DNA of 64,000 nt, from the NCBI GenBank assembly GCA_907163375.1, contig CAJQUW010015612.1, positions 248,101 through 312,100 on the forward strand. Direction: 5' to 3'. Below the pieces are notes generated by a model. The model was not told the origin of the DNA and did no database searches. It saw only the letters and a list, made by a program, of their open reading frames with translations. The translations under genes and the position numbers were made by a program. Every line of letters starts with the position of its first letter. Within the stretch, counting starts at the first letter, position 1. The DNA comes from Prostheceraeus crozeri (Eukaryota; Platyhelminthes; Polycladida; Euryleptidae). Positions 11,160-22,492 of the stretch are shown here, in pieces.

Positions 11160-12318
11160 CCTCTCCCCGGACATTTACCCCTTTTACAATGTCCGAGACG
11201 AACTCAGCATCGAGAGCGACCTACTTATACGGAGTGATTCTCGAATTGTCGTGCCTACTTCCATGCACAGGACTATCCTGAACGTTGCACATGCTGGACA
11301 TCCTGGTATTGTTCGTGCAAAGCGGCAGCTACGACGAATTTACTGGTGGCCTGGAATGGACTCGCATGTCGAGAACTTAGTCCGACATTGCACCGCCTGC
11401 GGAGACAGCAGTAAGTCCCACAAACCCACCAACGTGCAACCAACGAAAATTGAACTGCCAACCGAGGCATGGCACAAAGTAGCTATCGACATCACCGGTC
11501 CGTTCGCCAACGCGCCAAGTCATCAGCGATTCCTGACAGTGGTCATCGACTATAAGTCCGGATTCCCGGAAGTCCTCCTGTCCGGTGACATAATTTCCGG
11601 TAGAATGATCTCTTGGCTTCAAGAATTATTTTCTCGCTACGGCAATCCGCCAATCTTAGTGTCAGACAATGGCAAGCAATTCTGCTCTGGAATTTTTGAA
11701 GAGTTTCTACGACAACGAGACATCCTGCATTGGAAAACGCCCGTCTACGATCCTCGACCAAACGGAAAAGTTGAAGTCTTCAACCGCTATTTGAAACACG
11801 GTGTACAAACGTTCGCTTCAGGGAAGAAGGAATTCGCCTCAGGAATTCAAGAGCTGCTAATGAGTTATCGATCAACCAGCCCGACTCCTGAAGGCGAGAC
11901 TCCAGCTGAAGCATTTTTCAAGCGTCGAATCCGCACGGATTACGAGCCTGCCCGCCGAAAGCCTACCAACGAGTCATCACCTACGATTACCTGCGAGAAC
12001 GACGATCAATCTCCTCAGCAAAAGCCACGCTACAGAGGTCCGTTTCGCATCAACGACTGGGTGCGCGTTCGTTTACCCCATGTCCCGAAAGGCCTCTCAC
12101 CTTTCTCCGAACCACGGCGCATCACCGAAGTATGCGGACACTACACGTATCTGCTATCTGACGGCAACAGATGGAACGCGAGGAGCTTGGTCTGTCATCG
12201 TGAAGACCGCCAAGCAATCGAGATTAGAGTCGAAGGAGCTCTACGGAGAAGATTGAACAGGAAATCCCGTGGTCTTCCGCCTATCCGCTATCCGCACGGA
12301 ATTCGAGGAGGGAGATGA
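11160..12318 (+). pseudogene. Gypsy integrase region (fossil)
   Basis: The zinc-binding HHCC segment HAGHPGIVRAKRQ...HCTACG lies near 11290-11400. The D,D-35-E core follows: VAIDITGPF near 11481, LVSDNGKQF near 11658 and NGKVEVFNRYLK near 11761. A basic, Arg-rich C-terminal tail reaches the polypurine tract. There is no chromodomain that I can see. Confidence 0.9.
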
Positions 12319-12516
12319 TGATGTGACTGACTTTCTCTCTCTCTTCTCTCCCCCCTGACTCTTTATCATTGGCTCTAACTGTTCGCGTATTTCCCCTACT
12401 GTCTCCTTCATGTACTCTGGGCTATCGGCAGGGAATACACACATGTTTGTCCATCCACGCTGACTTGTTCTTCCTCGTGTATGCACAGCTCACTAGCAAT
12501 TAGTCCCAACACATCA
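12319..12516 (+). repeat. 3' LTR of Gypsy element
   Basis: 198 bp, same ends as the 5' LTR, about four differences, mostly in the CT-rich tract. Confidence 0.95.
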
Positions 12517-12679
12517 GAAATAAAGATCGCTTTTGGTAAAACCGCTTAATCAGTGGAAGATTTGGTCCAAAGACGTCTTCTACTGTCTTTGATTTGGTTA
12601 ATTAATACGATGACGCTCTCTCAGAGTCGAAGAAGTACATGTATTTCTTCAACATGATTAGCATAAAAAGCATCTACGG

Positions 12680-13217
12680 CAGGGTTGGAACCAGTCGCCG
12701 GCATTTGTTGACCGCTTAAAGCTTTCTTGTGGAGGCGAGATACAGATATACGCATGTATTAGCGTTGTCGTTTCAATGTTATTACTACATCAATGCCCGT
12801 TTGGGTCATTATTTCGATAATCTGATTTCAACTTGCGTGTTTTGATTGACTTTGAAAATGCAGTTAACATTATCATAAATTATAAAGTAGGCCTACAACT
12901 CTTTAAACTAGTGAATAAGTCATTACGAGTATTACTGCTCATCGCACAAAACATGATGTCGAAGTGCGAATAATTGCATTGTATGTTATTGTAATACATG
13001 TAGGCAACTCTCGCTCATCCGCAGTACCTGACGACCTACCATTCATGCATTTCATGTTTGCTATGTTGAAGTTGAATAATGTCTTATGGCAAAAGTTGAC
13101 CAAATAATGTCTGACGGTCAAAGCTTTAACCAACGAGTATAGAGATAACAGCCACTTTCCCATCCCCGACCGGTCGGTTTTGAATACGCCGCCCGGCCCC
13201 GGCCGGTTCCAACCCTA
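12680..13217. mobile_element. Non-autonomous hAT-type MITE (copy 1)
   Basis: 538 bp with inverted ends CAGGGTTGGAACC and GGTTCCAACCCT(G/A). It is present in both block copies (23078-23615). Flanks read CTACGG/CTACAG on the left and ATCTGCAG on the right; a probable 8-bp duplication ATCTACAG/ATCTGCAG is offset by two bases. No coding capacity. Confidence 0.75.
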
Positions 13218-13702
13218 AAATCTGCAGATCATGTGTCTTCATATGAGGCTACGCTGATAAATGAGGCTGCGCTACTCTACTGCAAATTACGAGCGTACGA
13301 TTCAGTCAGCATCAGCTATCCACCAATGGGTTGACGCACTGTGTTTATCGATTTTTCACGGTTGGATAAGAATTCTTTATTCCAATTGGCTCGCTCAGTT
13401 GACGTGTTACTGTATTGTATACTGTTTTTCTACAGCCAACATGAATATGTTTTGCCTTTCCAAATGTTTTGTAATTTAACTAGTGACATCTGACTCGCTA
13501 CCATTCCTTACATAGGACTTACAGGACATCATCTGTCGAAACTCCATTTCAGACAAAAATGCTAAATTGTATTTCAGCCCGATCAAATATTAATTGCACA
13601 TGATAGGCCCGTACTTATTTGAATAAGTCTCAGTCCACGTAGTTCACTTGGGGTGAGCGCTTAGTCCGCGATAAGTGAAGGTTGAGAAACACTGACATAG
13701 GA

Positions 13703-15195
13703 GGTGGGAGGATAATTCTGTTTATCAGGTGAATGCCATTGAAGGACAATGCATGTATATCTTGTGATATATTCGTCAGCTGCAAACATTTAAGGAAATA
13801 TTGAAAGCGAATCGAATGAATCGACATAAGTTTTAACCATTGAGTAACTCTTCTCATTGGTGAAATGGACACATGGTCCATGTTTTCGTCCGCACGGATT
13901 TGTAATACGCAAGAAGTGAGCAGTCGGTACTGCTGTTGTCTTCGTAGAGTTAACATGGATCACACCTGCTTTCAAGTACATCATGATATGAGTGACATAT
14001 CACAGTAGGCAACCAGCGTCCGTTCGTATTCAAAGAGTTGATAAACCATTAAGCAAGGCTTAAAAGTGGTCGCAAATGTCTTAGTTCCACATGTTCTTAT
14101 ATGATTAACTGAAGTCAATTTTGCAAGCAGAAACAAGACATCGCATTCAAAGTCATTAAGTCGACAACGTTTGCACTTTTAGAGGAAATTGGAATATCAT
14201 TATGATTCAGATTTTCGCATTTCATTCTTTTCTTTATTTCAGTGACTTTCTTTTATTGAATCATTAACAAACGCAAGGGCATGGGCCCACCAGTGACTCG
14301 CTTTTGATGGGACTGCTGGGCCCAAAGGCCCACCGCAGTTACTATGTAAAAAAATGCCCTGGATGTCAAGACCTGAAAGTTGTATTCAAAATCACTGGCT
14401 ATATCAGTCGTTCAATAAGTTAACGAAATCAATGTACTTTTTGCACAGACTTGTTGATCGTCGAAGAAAATATTAAAGACGAGCATGAATGAAAATTTTC
14501 ACCTACAAACTCAAATAATGACTACAAAGTGTGAATTTTTAGAAGCATTAACCGAGGAGGACTAACTGTGCCGAATGATTTGTGTCTGACTACTTGTTGT
14601 AGAGCGTGGAGTTTGATGAATAATTTGAAAACAATGTTTAAAATTGAATTTATTCGTTCTAATCAACATCTTGATTTTAACTTTTTTTATTATTATCATC
14701 ATTAATCAAGTTCGAGTGGCCATGACGTGCTTGTTAATGTCTTGAAAACTTTCCTTAACTGCATGGTCCTGCAGAAATCCACAAATTAACAATTAACTTT
14801 GTATAACACATCAATTGTCAACACCGTTGTATTGGATTCACTTTTTCAATTCACTAAGCGATTTCTTTTGTGATTCTAATTGCTTTCATCTTTATCGATA
14901 GCCAAGGATAAAAAATGCATTGCTATTGCGATTTGGACTCAAGCCTATTGTTTAAAATTAATCCTGCAAAATTTAGACACGTTTATCGTTTTGAGATGAA
15001 GGTCTATCTAATGCTATCAAACATTTAGTCATCATATTCGTGGCATTGATAATATAAAGGCATTGATGCGAGCAATTTTTCCATTCTCTCAAGTCAGAAA
15101 GTGCACATGATTATTAAAAACAAGGGCGATTAGGCACTTATGCACGTCAAATATTTACTGTGTGCTATCATTCACACTTATAGCGAACGAGCGGC
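13703..15195. other. Right-hand body of the P-like element (copy 1)
   Basis: Aligns with 29680-31163. Short open frames are present on both strands, but none resembles a transposase catalytic domain. A GC-rich TGGGCCCA / TGGGCCCAAAGGCCCA pair near 14283-14331 can form a hairpin and is more complete in the other copy (30228-30303). Confidence 0.5.
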
Positions 15196-15227
15196 AGTGA
15201 CCCTTCTTCCGTATTTCCCTAATTTTA

Positions 15228-15265
15228 AGTTTCCCATCCCGGCCACTACTATTGAGGAATCCATG
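15228..15265 (-). repeat. Right terminal inverted repeat of P-like element (copy 1)
   Basis: Pairs with 6934-6971; the outer edge is CCATG followed directly by the GTTGAAG target copy. Confidence 0.85.
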
Positions 15266-15272
15266 GTTGAAG

Positions 15273-15458
15273 ACAGGCGCTTTCACCTCTGAGGAGAAAT
15301 TTCTGTTCGTCCGCGTGTCGCGCAGTTCACTGAATCCATACTATCCCGATTGTTTCCTTCTCGTTAGTCCTTTTCCACATCGTTTTTCATGTTGATTGAC
15401 CGCCCGAGGTAGATATAGTCATTTGCTTTCTGGACTGGTTTGCCATCCAACTTGATAT
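15273..15458 (-). pseudogene. RTE LINE fragment, truncated upstream part (copy 1)
   Basis: The minus strand reads IKLDGKPVQKANDYIYLGRS then INMKNDVEKD, then in sequence SELRDTRTNRNFSSEVKAP and VFN up to the P-like insertion, all from the RTE reverse-transcriptase thumb. It stops abruptly at 15458, where the block duplication ends. The other copy (31239-31957) continues. Confidence 0.8.
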
Positions 15459-15548
15459 ACTGCCTGACATAAAAAATGCTCCACTCAAATATATGAACTT
15501 TATTCCACTCACACTCATGAATTATACGATAGCATTTTATATAAAACA

Positions 15549-16595
15549 TTATATTTGAATAAATGGGAGACAGTAGTACCGAGTATATCCTCCCCGCACT
15601 GAAATACAGCTTTGAAGTCTCATCGGCATCGAGTCGCAAAGATGATCAAGCCGCTCCTGATCCAGAAGTGACCATTTATCGATGAGTCTCTCTGAAAGAG
15701 CTGTCTAAGTTGATGGCGGATGATCATATGCAACTCTCACTTTCCGACCAAGTTCATCCCAAGCATGTTCGATCGGAGACAGGTCGGGGGAGCGTGAAGG
15801 CCAATGGAGGATGCGAATTCCAGATCTCACTATCGCTGTTGTTACACAATGAACTCTGTGTGGTCTAGCGTTGTCATCCTGGAATATGAGGTTGAGTTCA
15901 TTTACCGTTGGGATGACGATTGGAGATATGATATTCGATAAATATTGCTCTCCGTTCAAGTTCCCATTCACAGTGACTGCGACAGTTCGACCTCCGTACC
16001 AGATACCGGCCCAGATCATCACGCTACTATCACCATAGCGGTCATGCTCAGATATGCAGCAGGGTGAATACCTCTCACCAACCATTCGATGCACTCTAAT
16101 GCGGCCATCGTGAAAATCCAAAGTGAAACGGGATTCATCCGTCCACATCACTTGACGCCATTCCTCTGTGCTCCACGACAGATGCTGCTCACACAATTCC
16201 ACACGCTTTCGCTTGTGTTCGAGACCTGCGGAGAAAAAATTGGCAGTGAATGGTTCTGCTAGAACCAATTGGTCCGCTTCTGCTAGACGGCGATATGCTG
16301 TTCATATACTGCATGCAATTCCTGCTGCAGCTTTCCAGCTGATGGCCAGTCGAGGAACACTCTTAAAGCGATTGCGCTTTGCTGAGATAAGCAACTTCCT
16401 GTCGGTAGCATTGTTTGTCAATCTCGGTCTCCCTGATCCTTTCCTTCTTTTAACATTTCCATCATTGTTCCATCGACTCCACCACCTGCTCACAGTGGAG
16501 TATGACACACCCAACTTCCGTCCAACAAACCTACAACTCTTTCCACATCGTAGCATTCCAACAGCCATTCCTTTTACAAACTCTGATTGCGACAT
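15549..16595 (-). pseudogene. Tc1-like DD34E transposase, near full length (copy 2)
   Basis: 348 codons on the minus strand from the ATG at 16595. The N-terminal paired-like helix-turn-helix (KLGVSYSTVSRWW) is followed by a GRPRLT AT-hook-like linker. The catalytic triad is complete: Asp in TDESRF, Asp in FQDDNARPH, and Glu in SPIEHAWDELGR exactly 34 residues later. The C-terminus is SMPMRLQSCISVRGGYTRYY. Two in-frame stops, TGA at 16302-16304 and TAG at 15705-15707, disable it; otherwise the frame is intact. Length matches Tc1 transposases (about 340 residues). Its 3' third is missing from the copy at 1956-2613. I could not locate convincing terminal repeats. Confidence 0.9.
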
Positions 16596-19120
16596 TTTTG
16601 CTTCAAAATTTAGTCATAAAGAATTGCTTTTCTTCAACGTCCGTAAAATATCATGTATTGGTAGCACGGGTATTTATAATGCATGCTGCGCGTACAACTA
16701 AGCGTCGCTTCACATGTTGTGGGTTATGCGGCCTTTTCTATCAAAGCAAGTGCGTATTCATGTTCATCATGTAATCATAATATCCATCCGATTGTCTGCA
16801 TGTCACAAGTGTGATTTGTCACAGCTGGTCATGAAATAGCTGAATGAGTTTATAATCGAGCACAGAAAATTTCCTGCAATCATGACTGATAGTAATGCTG
16901 CAATATTGCGTAATTTCGATTCGTGTCACGAACGTCTTCTTCTTAAATTACTGTGTCTGTACATCCATTTCCTCCTTTCAATTCCATGCTTCCATCACAT
17001 TTGCCCAATTCCGGACACCTTCACCCGCCTTCCACTAGCATTGACTTGCTGTGATCTCGATCATTTCTTTAATGTGCCGCCTATTCAATAAATTATGTCT
17101 CTATAATTCATCTAATGTATGTACTGATGTATCCATATGTGCGGAATCGAAGTTATTGTGATTGCACTGCTTTCAGATTTTTTATTCACCAAAAGCACAC
17201 CATCATTTCCGCAACGGATGACAAATTGAAGATGATAAATGTACATTCAAAAATTATTCCTACTTGCATAAATGTTTTCTTCGTTCCAGTCACAAATACT
17301 ATGGAACTACAACATCGCAAATTTCAAGTCTAAAAGACGAGGCTCGGCAAGCGATCATGACCAGATGAAAACATATGGATGACTATCCTATCATCGGGAT
17401 AGACAATGACAGCAAAATGTGTTCCATTGTTTTTATAATTGACAATAACATTCGAATTCAAATTAACAATTCGTTCTTACTTTGCAGCTCATGGGATTTT
17501 CTGATGCAAAATATGTTTTCCTAAAAAATGAAGAAATGTGACCACAAAGCACGTAAAACGCTTAATATGATTTCAATATCCTTATTTTCAGAATCCTTTC
17601 ATCCTTATTCTGACAAATTGATTCTGTCTGACAAGAGGAGAAAGCAGGTAGTCCTCGGCAGACACGGAGATTCGCATTAAGCATATGGTGTGCATCAGTC
17701 TATGAAAGTCTCATTTTCGACCTCGTTCCCTGCAGAAACTCGGTGTGGCTACCGCACTAGTTAGTTATTGAGAATCCTTCGTATGCAAACTCTGTGTAGA
17801 GATGAGATATCTATGATGCTGAGCAGGATCACTACATCAGTCACAGAATTAGATTGTTTATGCGCATAAATATATTAGAAGTGCAAAATGATTCAAAACG
17901 ATGGCACATGTAGGAACTTACTAAGTGGGAAAAGTTGGCAAAAAGAAATTCTTAATAGCCTACTGAGATGGGAAAAGCAGTCTTTCATTGCTTGCGGATT
18001 GCTGTGAATTCCTTTGAAGTGCTTCAAACGCCAGGATTCCTTCAGATTCGAAGAAATCAGATAATTGAACACAAGTTGCACATCGGAAATGAAATGCTTC
18101 ATACAGTTGGGATGTAGAAATAGTGTTTAAGATAGCAACTCTAAATGATACAACGTGCACTGATTCATCAGCTGATCAGAGACACGCTGCTATCGATATT
18201 TCAAAATCCCTCATTTAGAGATTTTGATTAGACAAACAATATCTCAATGTTCCTAGCGAATGGCTTTAAATGCCACGAAAAATCAGCTGTGTCCGGTCTA
18301 GTCCTAATAATGTAATCCGATGCCCTGTATCACAAATTTACGAAAAACATTTGATAGAATTTGGACATGCTCATCGTCCAGATGCCGAGAGCGTATGCGA
18401 ACATTGAATGTGATTCTGTTAACTTATTGACTTTCTATCACTGGGCCAATAATATGTGATATATGACGATATTTGACACAATGCTTGTTTATATGGATGA
18501 GAATGACATGTCATCCTTATTGAGAAACATGTGTCTCTCAACAGGATCTGAACTGCAGCAGGTAAAAGCCCACCTTGCAACTGATATCCTCACAATTTTC
18601 AAGGCAAACTCCGCGAAAATTCAGAAATTGCCCCTAAAATCTATACTGCTCGTTTTGGACAAGTTGAAAGTAGTGCGCTGTATGCATACAATATGTCAGA
18701 GCACAGAAGTCCAACATGCCCTAACCGCAAACAAATTTCTTAGTATTTCACATATTGTAGAAACTACGTACGTGCATTCATAACCTTCTTCATAGCCCTT
18801 TCGTGACAATGGGTGCGCAGCACATCATGCACGAATTGTTCAAAGTCACCGCGATTTGTGACCCGACAATGTAGTGAAGCTCACTTCGGTCGCTCAATGG
18901 ATAATCTTGAAACATGAATTCAAGCATGGCGGTTAACTCATTTGCATATCCACATCACATTCTTACTGGAAACCAAAAGTTCTCTAATGCTGTTTGCGAA
19001 GATCATGGACACATTGGACACAAGATGGACCTTCATTCACATAATCTGTAATACGTATATGAATGAGATTTTTCTTCTTTATTTATTAGGTAAGCACTCG
19101 TTGATTTCATCCTATGTACG
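16596..19120. other. Non-coding part of duplicated block (copy 2)
   Basis: Aligns with 2614-6163 without the MITE. The unoccupied MITE target TA is at 18681-18682. No gene is supported. Confidence 0.5.
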
Positions 19121-19462
19121 TAGTGATGAAAATTTTCCGGAAAATTCTGAATCAAAATTCATTTTGAGTGGAACATTTCCGAAAAATGGAAAATTTTGGA
19201 AAATTTTGAATTTTTGTGACATAATTTGTGCGTTCTACCACAGCACAGCCGAGGCAGCTACACACCAATGGCATTGGTCTGAAACTCTTGATGTCATCAT
19301 TATTTCGATTAGGACGATCGTAGCGATGCGAATCTCGTCCACGGATTTTAGAGCATTCCTTTGCCACCAGTGGCTTACGTGAAGTATTAGCATTATTAAT
19401 TGTCACACAGACACCGTTAATAGGATAAGGTGAATCTTGCTTCACAATAGCGGTAGATTTTC
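19121..19462. mobile_element. 5'-end fragment of a TAGTGATG hAT element (copy 2)
   Basis: Same truncated fragment as 6164-6505, with only a few substitutions between the two. Confidence 0.65.
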
Positions 19463-19890
19463 ATTACTTGCTTATTTGCTTACTTGATGACCGAATATCA
19501 GCCGTTGACTCGCCAACGGCGCAGATCGCATCTTCTCCATTCATTTCTGCATATCGCGATTCTTGTTCAGGTTCTCCCGTACAGCTTTAACATCGGATCG
19601 CACCATCTAATTTGAGGTCAACCTCTTGGTCTTTGATGTCATCAGTGTGTCCACTCCGTTATTCTGGTGGCCAACCTGCTGTCGCTCCTCCTTTCCGAAA
19701 TGTACACTATGTCAATGATGTCCTTCACCTTCGATCTCTCTCTTAGGTCTCTTGTTATTTGTCTTGTCGAACTCTTGTTATTCGTCGTTCCATTGCTCTT
19801 TGGGTGACTTGATGAAAGTGTTCATCCTTTTCTGTGAGGCTCCATGTTTCACAAGCATAAGTCAGCGATGGCATTACATGCGTGTTGAAG
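19463..19890 (-). pseudogene. RTE LINE, 3' end of reverse transcriptase (copy 2)
   Basis: Encodes the same MPSLTYACETWSLTE and QRAMERR segment and the same short-repeat tail as 6506-6933. The inactivating changes are shared, so the LINE was dead before the block duplicated. Confidence 0.8.
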
Positions 19891-20201
19891 CATGGATTCC
19901 TTAATAGTAGTGGCCGGGATGGGAAACTGAAATTTCTCTCATCGCGGCTATACGCTAGAAGGGTCACTTTTGTAGAAGCAAATTTTCCCTCAAACCTGTG
20001 CGTTATCGCGAAACAGCGAGAATCCCTGACCAAGTGATGAGCATTGAAACCTACAGCCTGTTGGTCAGTGCCAAATCAAATGGAGGAACACGCAAAATAT
20101 ATAAACAATGTTCCCGTTTTACAACACATTCCGGTTGAAAGCTTTAACTTCATTAAGAATTATGAGACGAAAAGACGCCAGACGATAAGATATACGTTTA
20201 C

Positions 20202-20546
20202 ATGTCGTCCTTTTCCTTAGTCACACATTTTACACTTCGCGTATGTAGAAGTTTAACGACGCCTAACGTGCACTCAGCTACGAATTGCAATTATAAAAGT
20301 TCTCTGCGACATCAGTCTCCTGGAATATCCCTTTATAAACTCCCTGAGAGCGAGATTTTTGATGAATGGCACCGAAGAGTACGTCGTCAAAATGACGGAT
20401 TCACCCGGGATAAGACAAATAATGCTTTTCTATGCTCCAAACGTTTTAGAAACAACGACCTCCTTAGTGAGCGCGAGGATTATAACAATTCAAGAAAACA
20501 GCAACACGGTAATATTCGAAGAAGGCGAGATAAGTTCGCTGGTTAG
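20202..20546 (+). pseudogene. THAP-like domain remnant of the P-like transposase (copy 2)
   Basis: As at 7247-7591, but with the early zinc-ligand Cys preserved (ATNCNYKSS). The C-x2-H corner still reads CSKRF, so the His to Arg change is older than the block duplication, while the Cys to Tyr change in copy 1 came after it. The rest is the same: LYKLPESEIFDEW, then DGFTRDKTNN. It is a single-exon DNA-binding remnant with no catalytic domain attached. Confidence 0.55.
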
Positions 20547-20750
20547 AAACATTTAGACTAGATTAACTCGATTTTGTGTAGCTTGTCACAATTTACCTAC
20601 CGCATAAAACGTTTTTTTTAAAATTTTCTAGTTATGAATTAAACATTTTTGCATACCAGCCTTCTACAAAAATAATGTAATGAATATGTGGATCTATTTG
20701 AATATACCATCCATTCATTAATGTCTGCTTGTTTTCTATGACCATTTTTC

Positions 20751-22492
20751 TGTGATGAAATAACATATTAAGTATTGTGTTATGTACTCTTCACCACAAC
20801 GAGAATTAATTATGCCTGCATTATGAATGCCAAAGAAGAATATTCGCATCGTGTAAGTTATGAATGCGATTTGAAGCTCGAAAACGTAAATACACGAGAA
20901 AATCATGACTGAGTTTAATAATTTGTCCCATACTGTGGTGATATTACAGTGCCGTGCGACATTTTTCATATCATGGCAGTTTACCTTCACAAATTTAGAG
21001 GATGATGATATTTTAGCAAAAGAAGGTAGCAAAAGCTCCCCAAATAGTTTATTGCCGTCAATGTAATAGTCTAAATAAATATCGCAAAAGGCAGATCTTC
21101 GACGTCCAACGCCTTTGTTGGTTGACCTTACAATAGCGTCTGTAGCGATGACATTCTGCACGCTTTTTATCAGACACTGAGGTTGCGACGGTGTCGCGAG
21201 ACGTCTGTCTCTTGTGTATTTTTTCAGCAATAAACTTTTGATGACAATAGCGTTTAATATAAGAGATGGCTGAAGGCCATAATGGGGACCATAATGAATC
21301 AATGATGTGAAAAAAATCAGTTTTCTCTCCCGAGCAATTTGATGCCACTAAATAACTCGGGAGAGAAAACTGATTTTTTTCACATCATTAATTCAATATC
21401 GTTTAAGACAATTAAGACAATGGCGCTTTTAGAATATAATAGAATGCTGTCACCTATTCCGAGAAACCCCGATGAGCCTGAATGGAATACACGTGAATCA
21501 ACTGAAGAGACAGCAGTTGCACTTTTCGAAAAGCTTTCAGTGCTGTACCTAAATTTGCTTCACCCCATGTCAAGCACAGAAAAATGCTGACATCCAAATC
21601 TGTGATGTCAACAGTGCATTTTTTAGTGAATTTTACTGGTTGGCCCACATTAATTTCAAGGCACTCAAACGCATATCCTTATGTCATGGCACGGATTATA
21701 GGCCTACCATCATGTACACCAAATTTTTGGGTTTGCATGGGCATAAAGCCAAAAATCGTAATGCTTGTTCTTATATTTCATGTATTTTCTGTTCCTTTCT
21801 ACCCGTATGAACAAAGGGTTTATGTCATTAGCACATAAATATCTAGTCGGAAATCGTATTTGCTTTCATTTATCATGCTTCTTCTGTTATGTTACATGCG
21901 TATACTAATTTTTATAATTCCAATGTTTCTTTTGAGTGTCTTAGAGGCTATTTTGATCATTGTAATTATCGGTAAAAATATTCTGATAATTCAATATATA
22001 AGCTAATTCTATTGCGATTTACGAAAAGAAAGGTTGAAGTTTTGTGAGCAAAACTGCACGATGTGCACACGTACCGTTCTTCAATTTGCCCAATGTTCTA
22101 GAAGTAGCTACGATACTCATTCGATATTCTGAAATAAAGTTCTCTCTCTTTTTCTCTGTCTATGTGAGTGAATACCTATGCGGACGCGTCCGCAATCTCC
22201 TTGACGTCTCCATTCATGAACGCCCGAAAATGTCTGCACTTGCCAACCCTTGCACCCCACGCTGCGGACGTTCTTTATGCATGGCCCATGAACTTTTCAA
22301 TTGAAAACAAACGATGGAAAATGCTGGAATGAAAAAATATGCAGCAAAAAGAATCTACAGAAACAAAAAACATGTTTGTTTCAAAGCTAGACTTCAAAGA
22401 AACATATTTTTAACTATGGATGTGAGAAACTCATTGGCCACACAGATCTGGTATGTTTTGTCTAGTCTGTTGCAGCACTATTTCTTAACATA
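20751..22492. other. Segment present only in block copy 2
   Basis: Copy 1 reads straight across this point (CCATTTTTC then ATCCGAATTATTC near 7790-7806). The segment is 1.74 kb, with no clear terminal repeats or target duplication, and it holds the strong hairpin at 21296-21394. It is either an insertion in copy 2 or a deletion in copy 1. An open frame of 188 codons on the minus strand (20736-21302) has no recognisable domain and I do not call it. Confidence 0.6.
21296..21394. repeat. Strong hairpin, 39-bp arms
   Basis: Arms 21296-21334 and 21356-21394 are inverted with one mismatch, around a 21-base loop. The arm centre is CAGTTTTCTCTCCCGAG. It could be a foldback element junction or two element ends meeting head to head. 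Confidence 0.85.

Larger units (their letters stand above)
8227..12516 (+). mobile_element. Ty3/Gypsy LTR retrotransposon fossil
   Basis: A 4,290-bp element with two 198-bp LTRs (8227-8424 and 12319-12516), each TGATGTG...CACATCA, and the 5-bp duplication GAAAT. The LTRs differ at about four positions (near 2%), so the insertion is recent relative to its surroundings, and it is absent from the other block copy. A TTGGCGACGAG stretch just after the 5' LTR fits a primer-binding site, and GAGGAGGGAG just before the 3' LTR fits a polypurine tract. Domain order is gag, protease, reverse transcriptase, RNase H, integrase, the Ty3/Gypsy order. It looks nearly whole with about three frame breaks, some of which could be ordinary gag-pol frame usage. 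Confidence 0.95.
8146..13694. mobile_element. Small hAT element carrying nested Gypsy and MITE (copy 1)
   Basis: Ends are CAGTATTTCTCAACC on the left and GGTTGAGAAACACTG on the right, the classic hAT TIR type, further inverted through AGTCCGCG near both ends. The 8-bp target duplication is ACATTGGA at 8138-8145 and ACATAGGA at 13695-13702. The other block copy has ACATAGGA on the left and GCATAGGA on the right, so the ancestral duplication ACATAGGA is certain. Without insertions it is only about 0.7 kb and non-coding. Confidence 0.9.
6934..15265 (+). mobile_element. P-superfamily-like DNA transposon with nested insertions (copy 1)
   Basis: Bounded by 38-bp inverted repeats starting CATGGATTCCT and flanked by a 7-bp duplication GTTGAAG (6927-6933 and 15266-15272). 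A second inverted 12-mer, AGAAGGGTCACT, lies at 7000-7011 and 15196-15207, about 60 bp inside each end. P elements are known to have CA-starting TIRs near 31 bp, 11-bp subterminal inverted repeats, a THAP-domain transposase and 8-bp duplications. A THAP-like exon sits 300 bp from the left end. Without nested elements it is about 2.8 kb, close to P-element size. No catalytic domain is recognisable, and the superfamily call is inference. Confidence 0.65.
1956..15458. repeat. Large direct duplication, copy 1
   Basis: This 13.5-kb block aligns in the same order and orientation with 15937-31424. Alignment starts at GATAAATAT inside a Tc1 transposase and stops inside an RTE LINE at TTGATAT. Aligned parts differ by about 1-2% plus short indels. 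Copy-specific insertions are the MITE at 4726-5723 and the Gypsy element at 8227-12516. Copy 1 has lost the 3' part of the Tc1 gene at its left edge. Either a real tandem duplication or two haplotypes joined in assembly could explain it. Confidence 0.9.

Noticed and set aside
13630-13956. 108-codon minus-strand frame in the right body of the P-like element
   Set aside because: Overlaps the hAT terminal repeat at its left edge and shows no transposase motif. The counterpart at 29499-29843 diverges where the element junctions differ.
20736-21302. 188-codon minus-strand frame in the copy-2-specific segment
   Set aside because: Longest unexplained frame in the region, but no domain, no repeat-family match and no promoter signal; may be chance.
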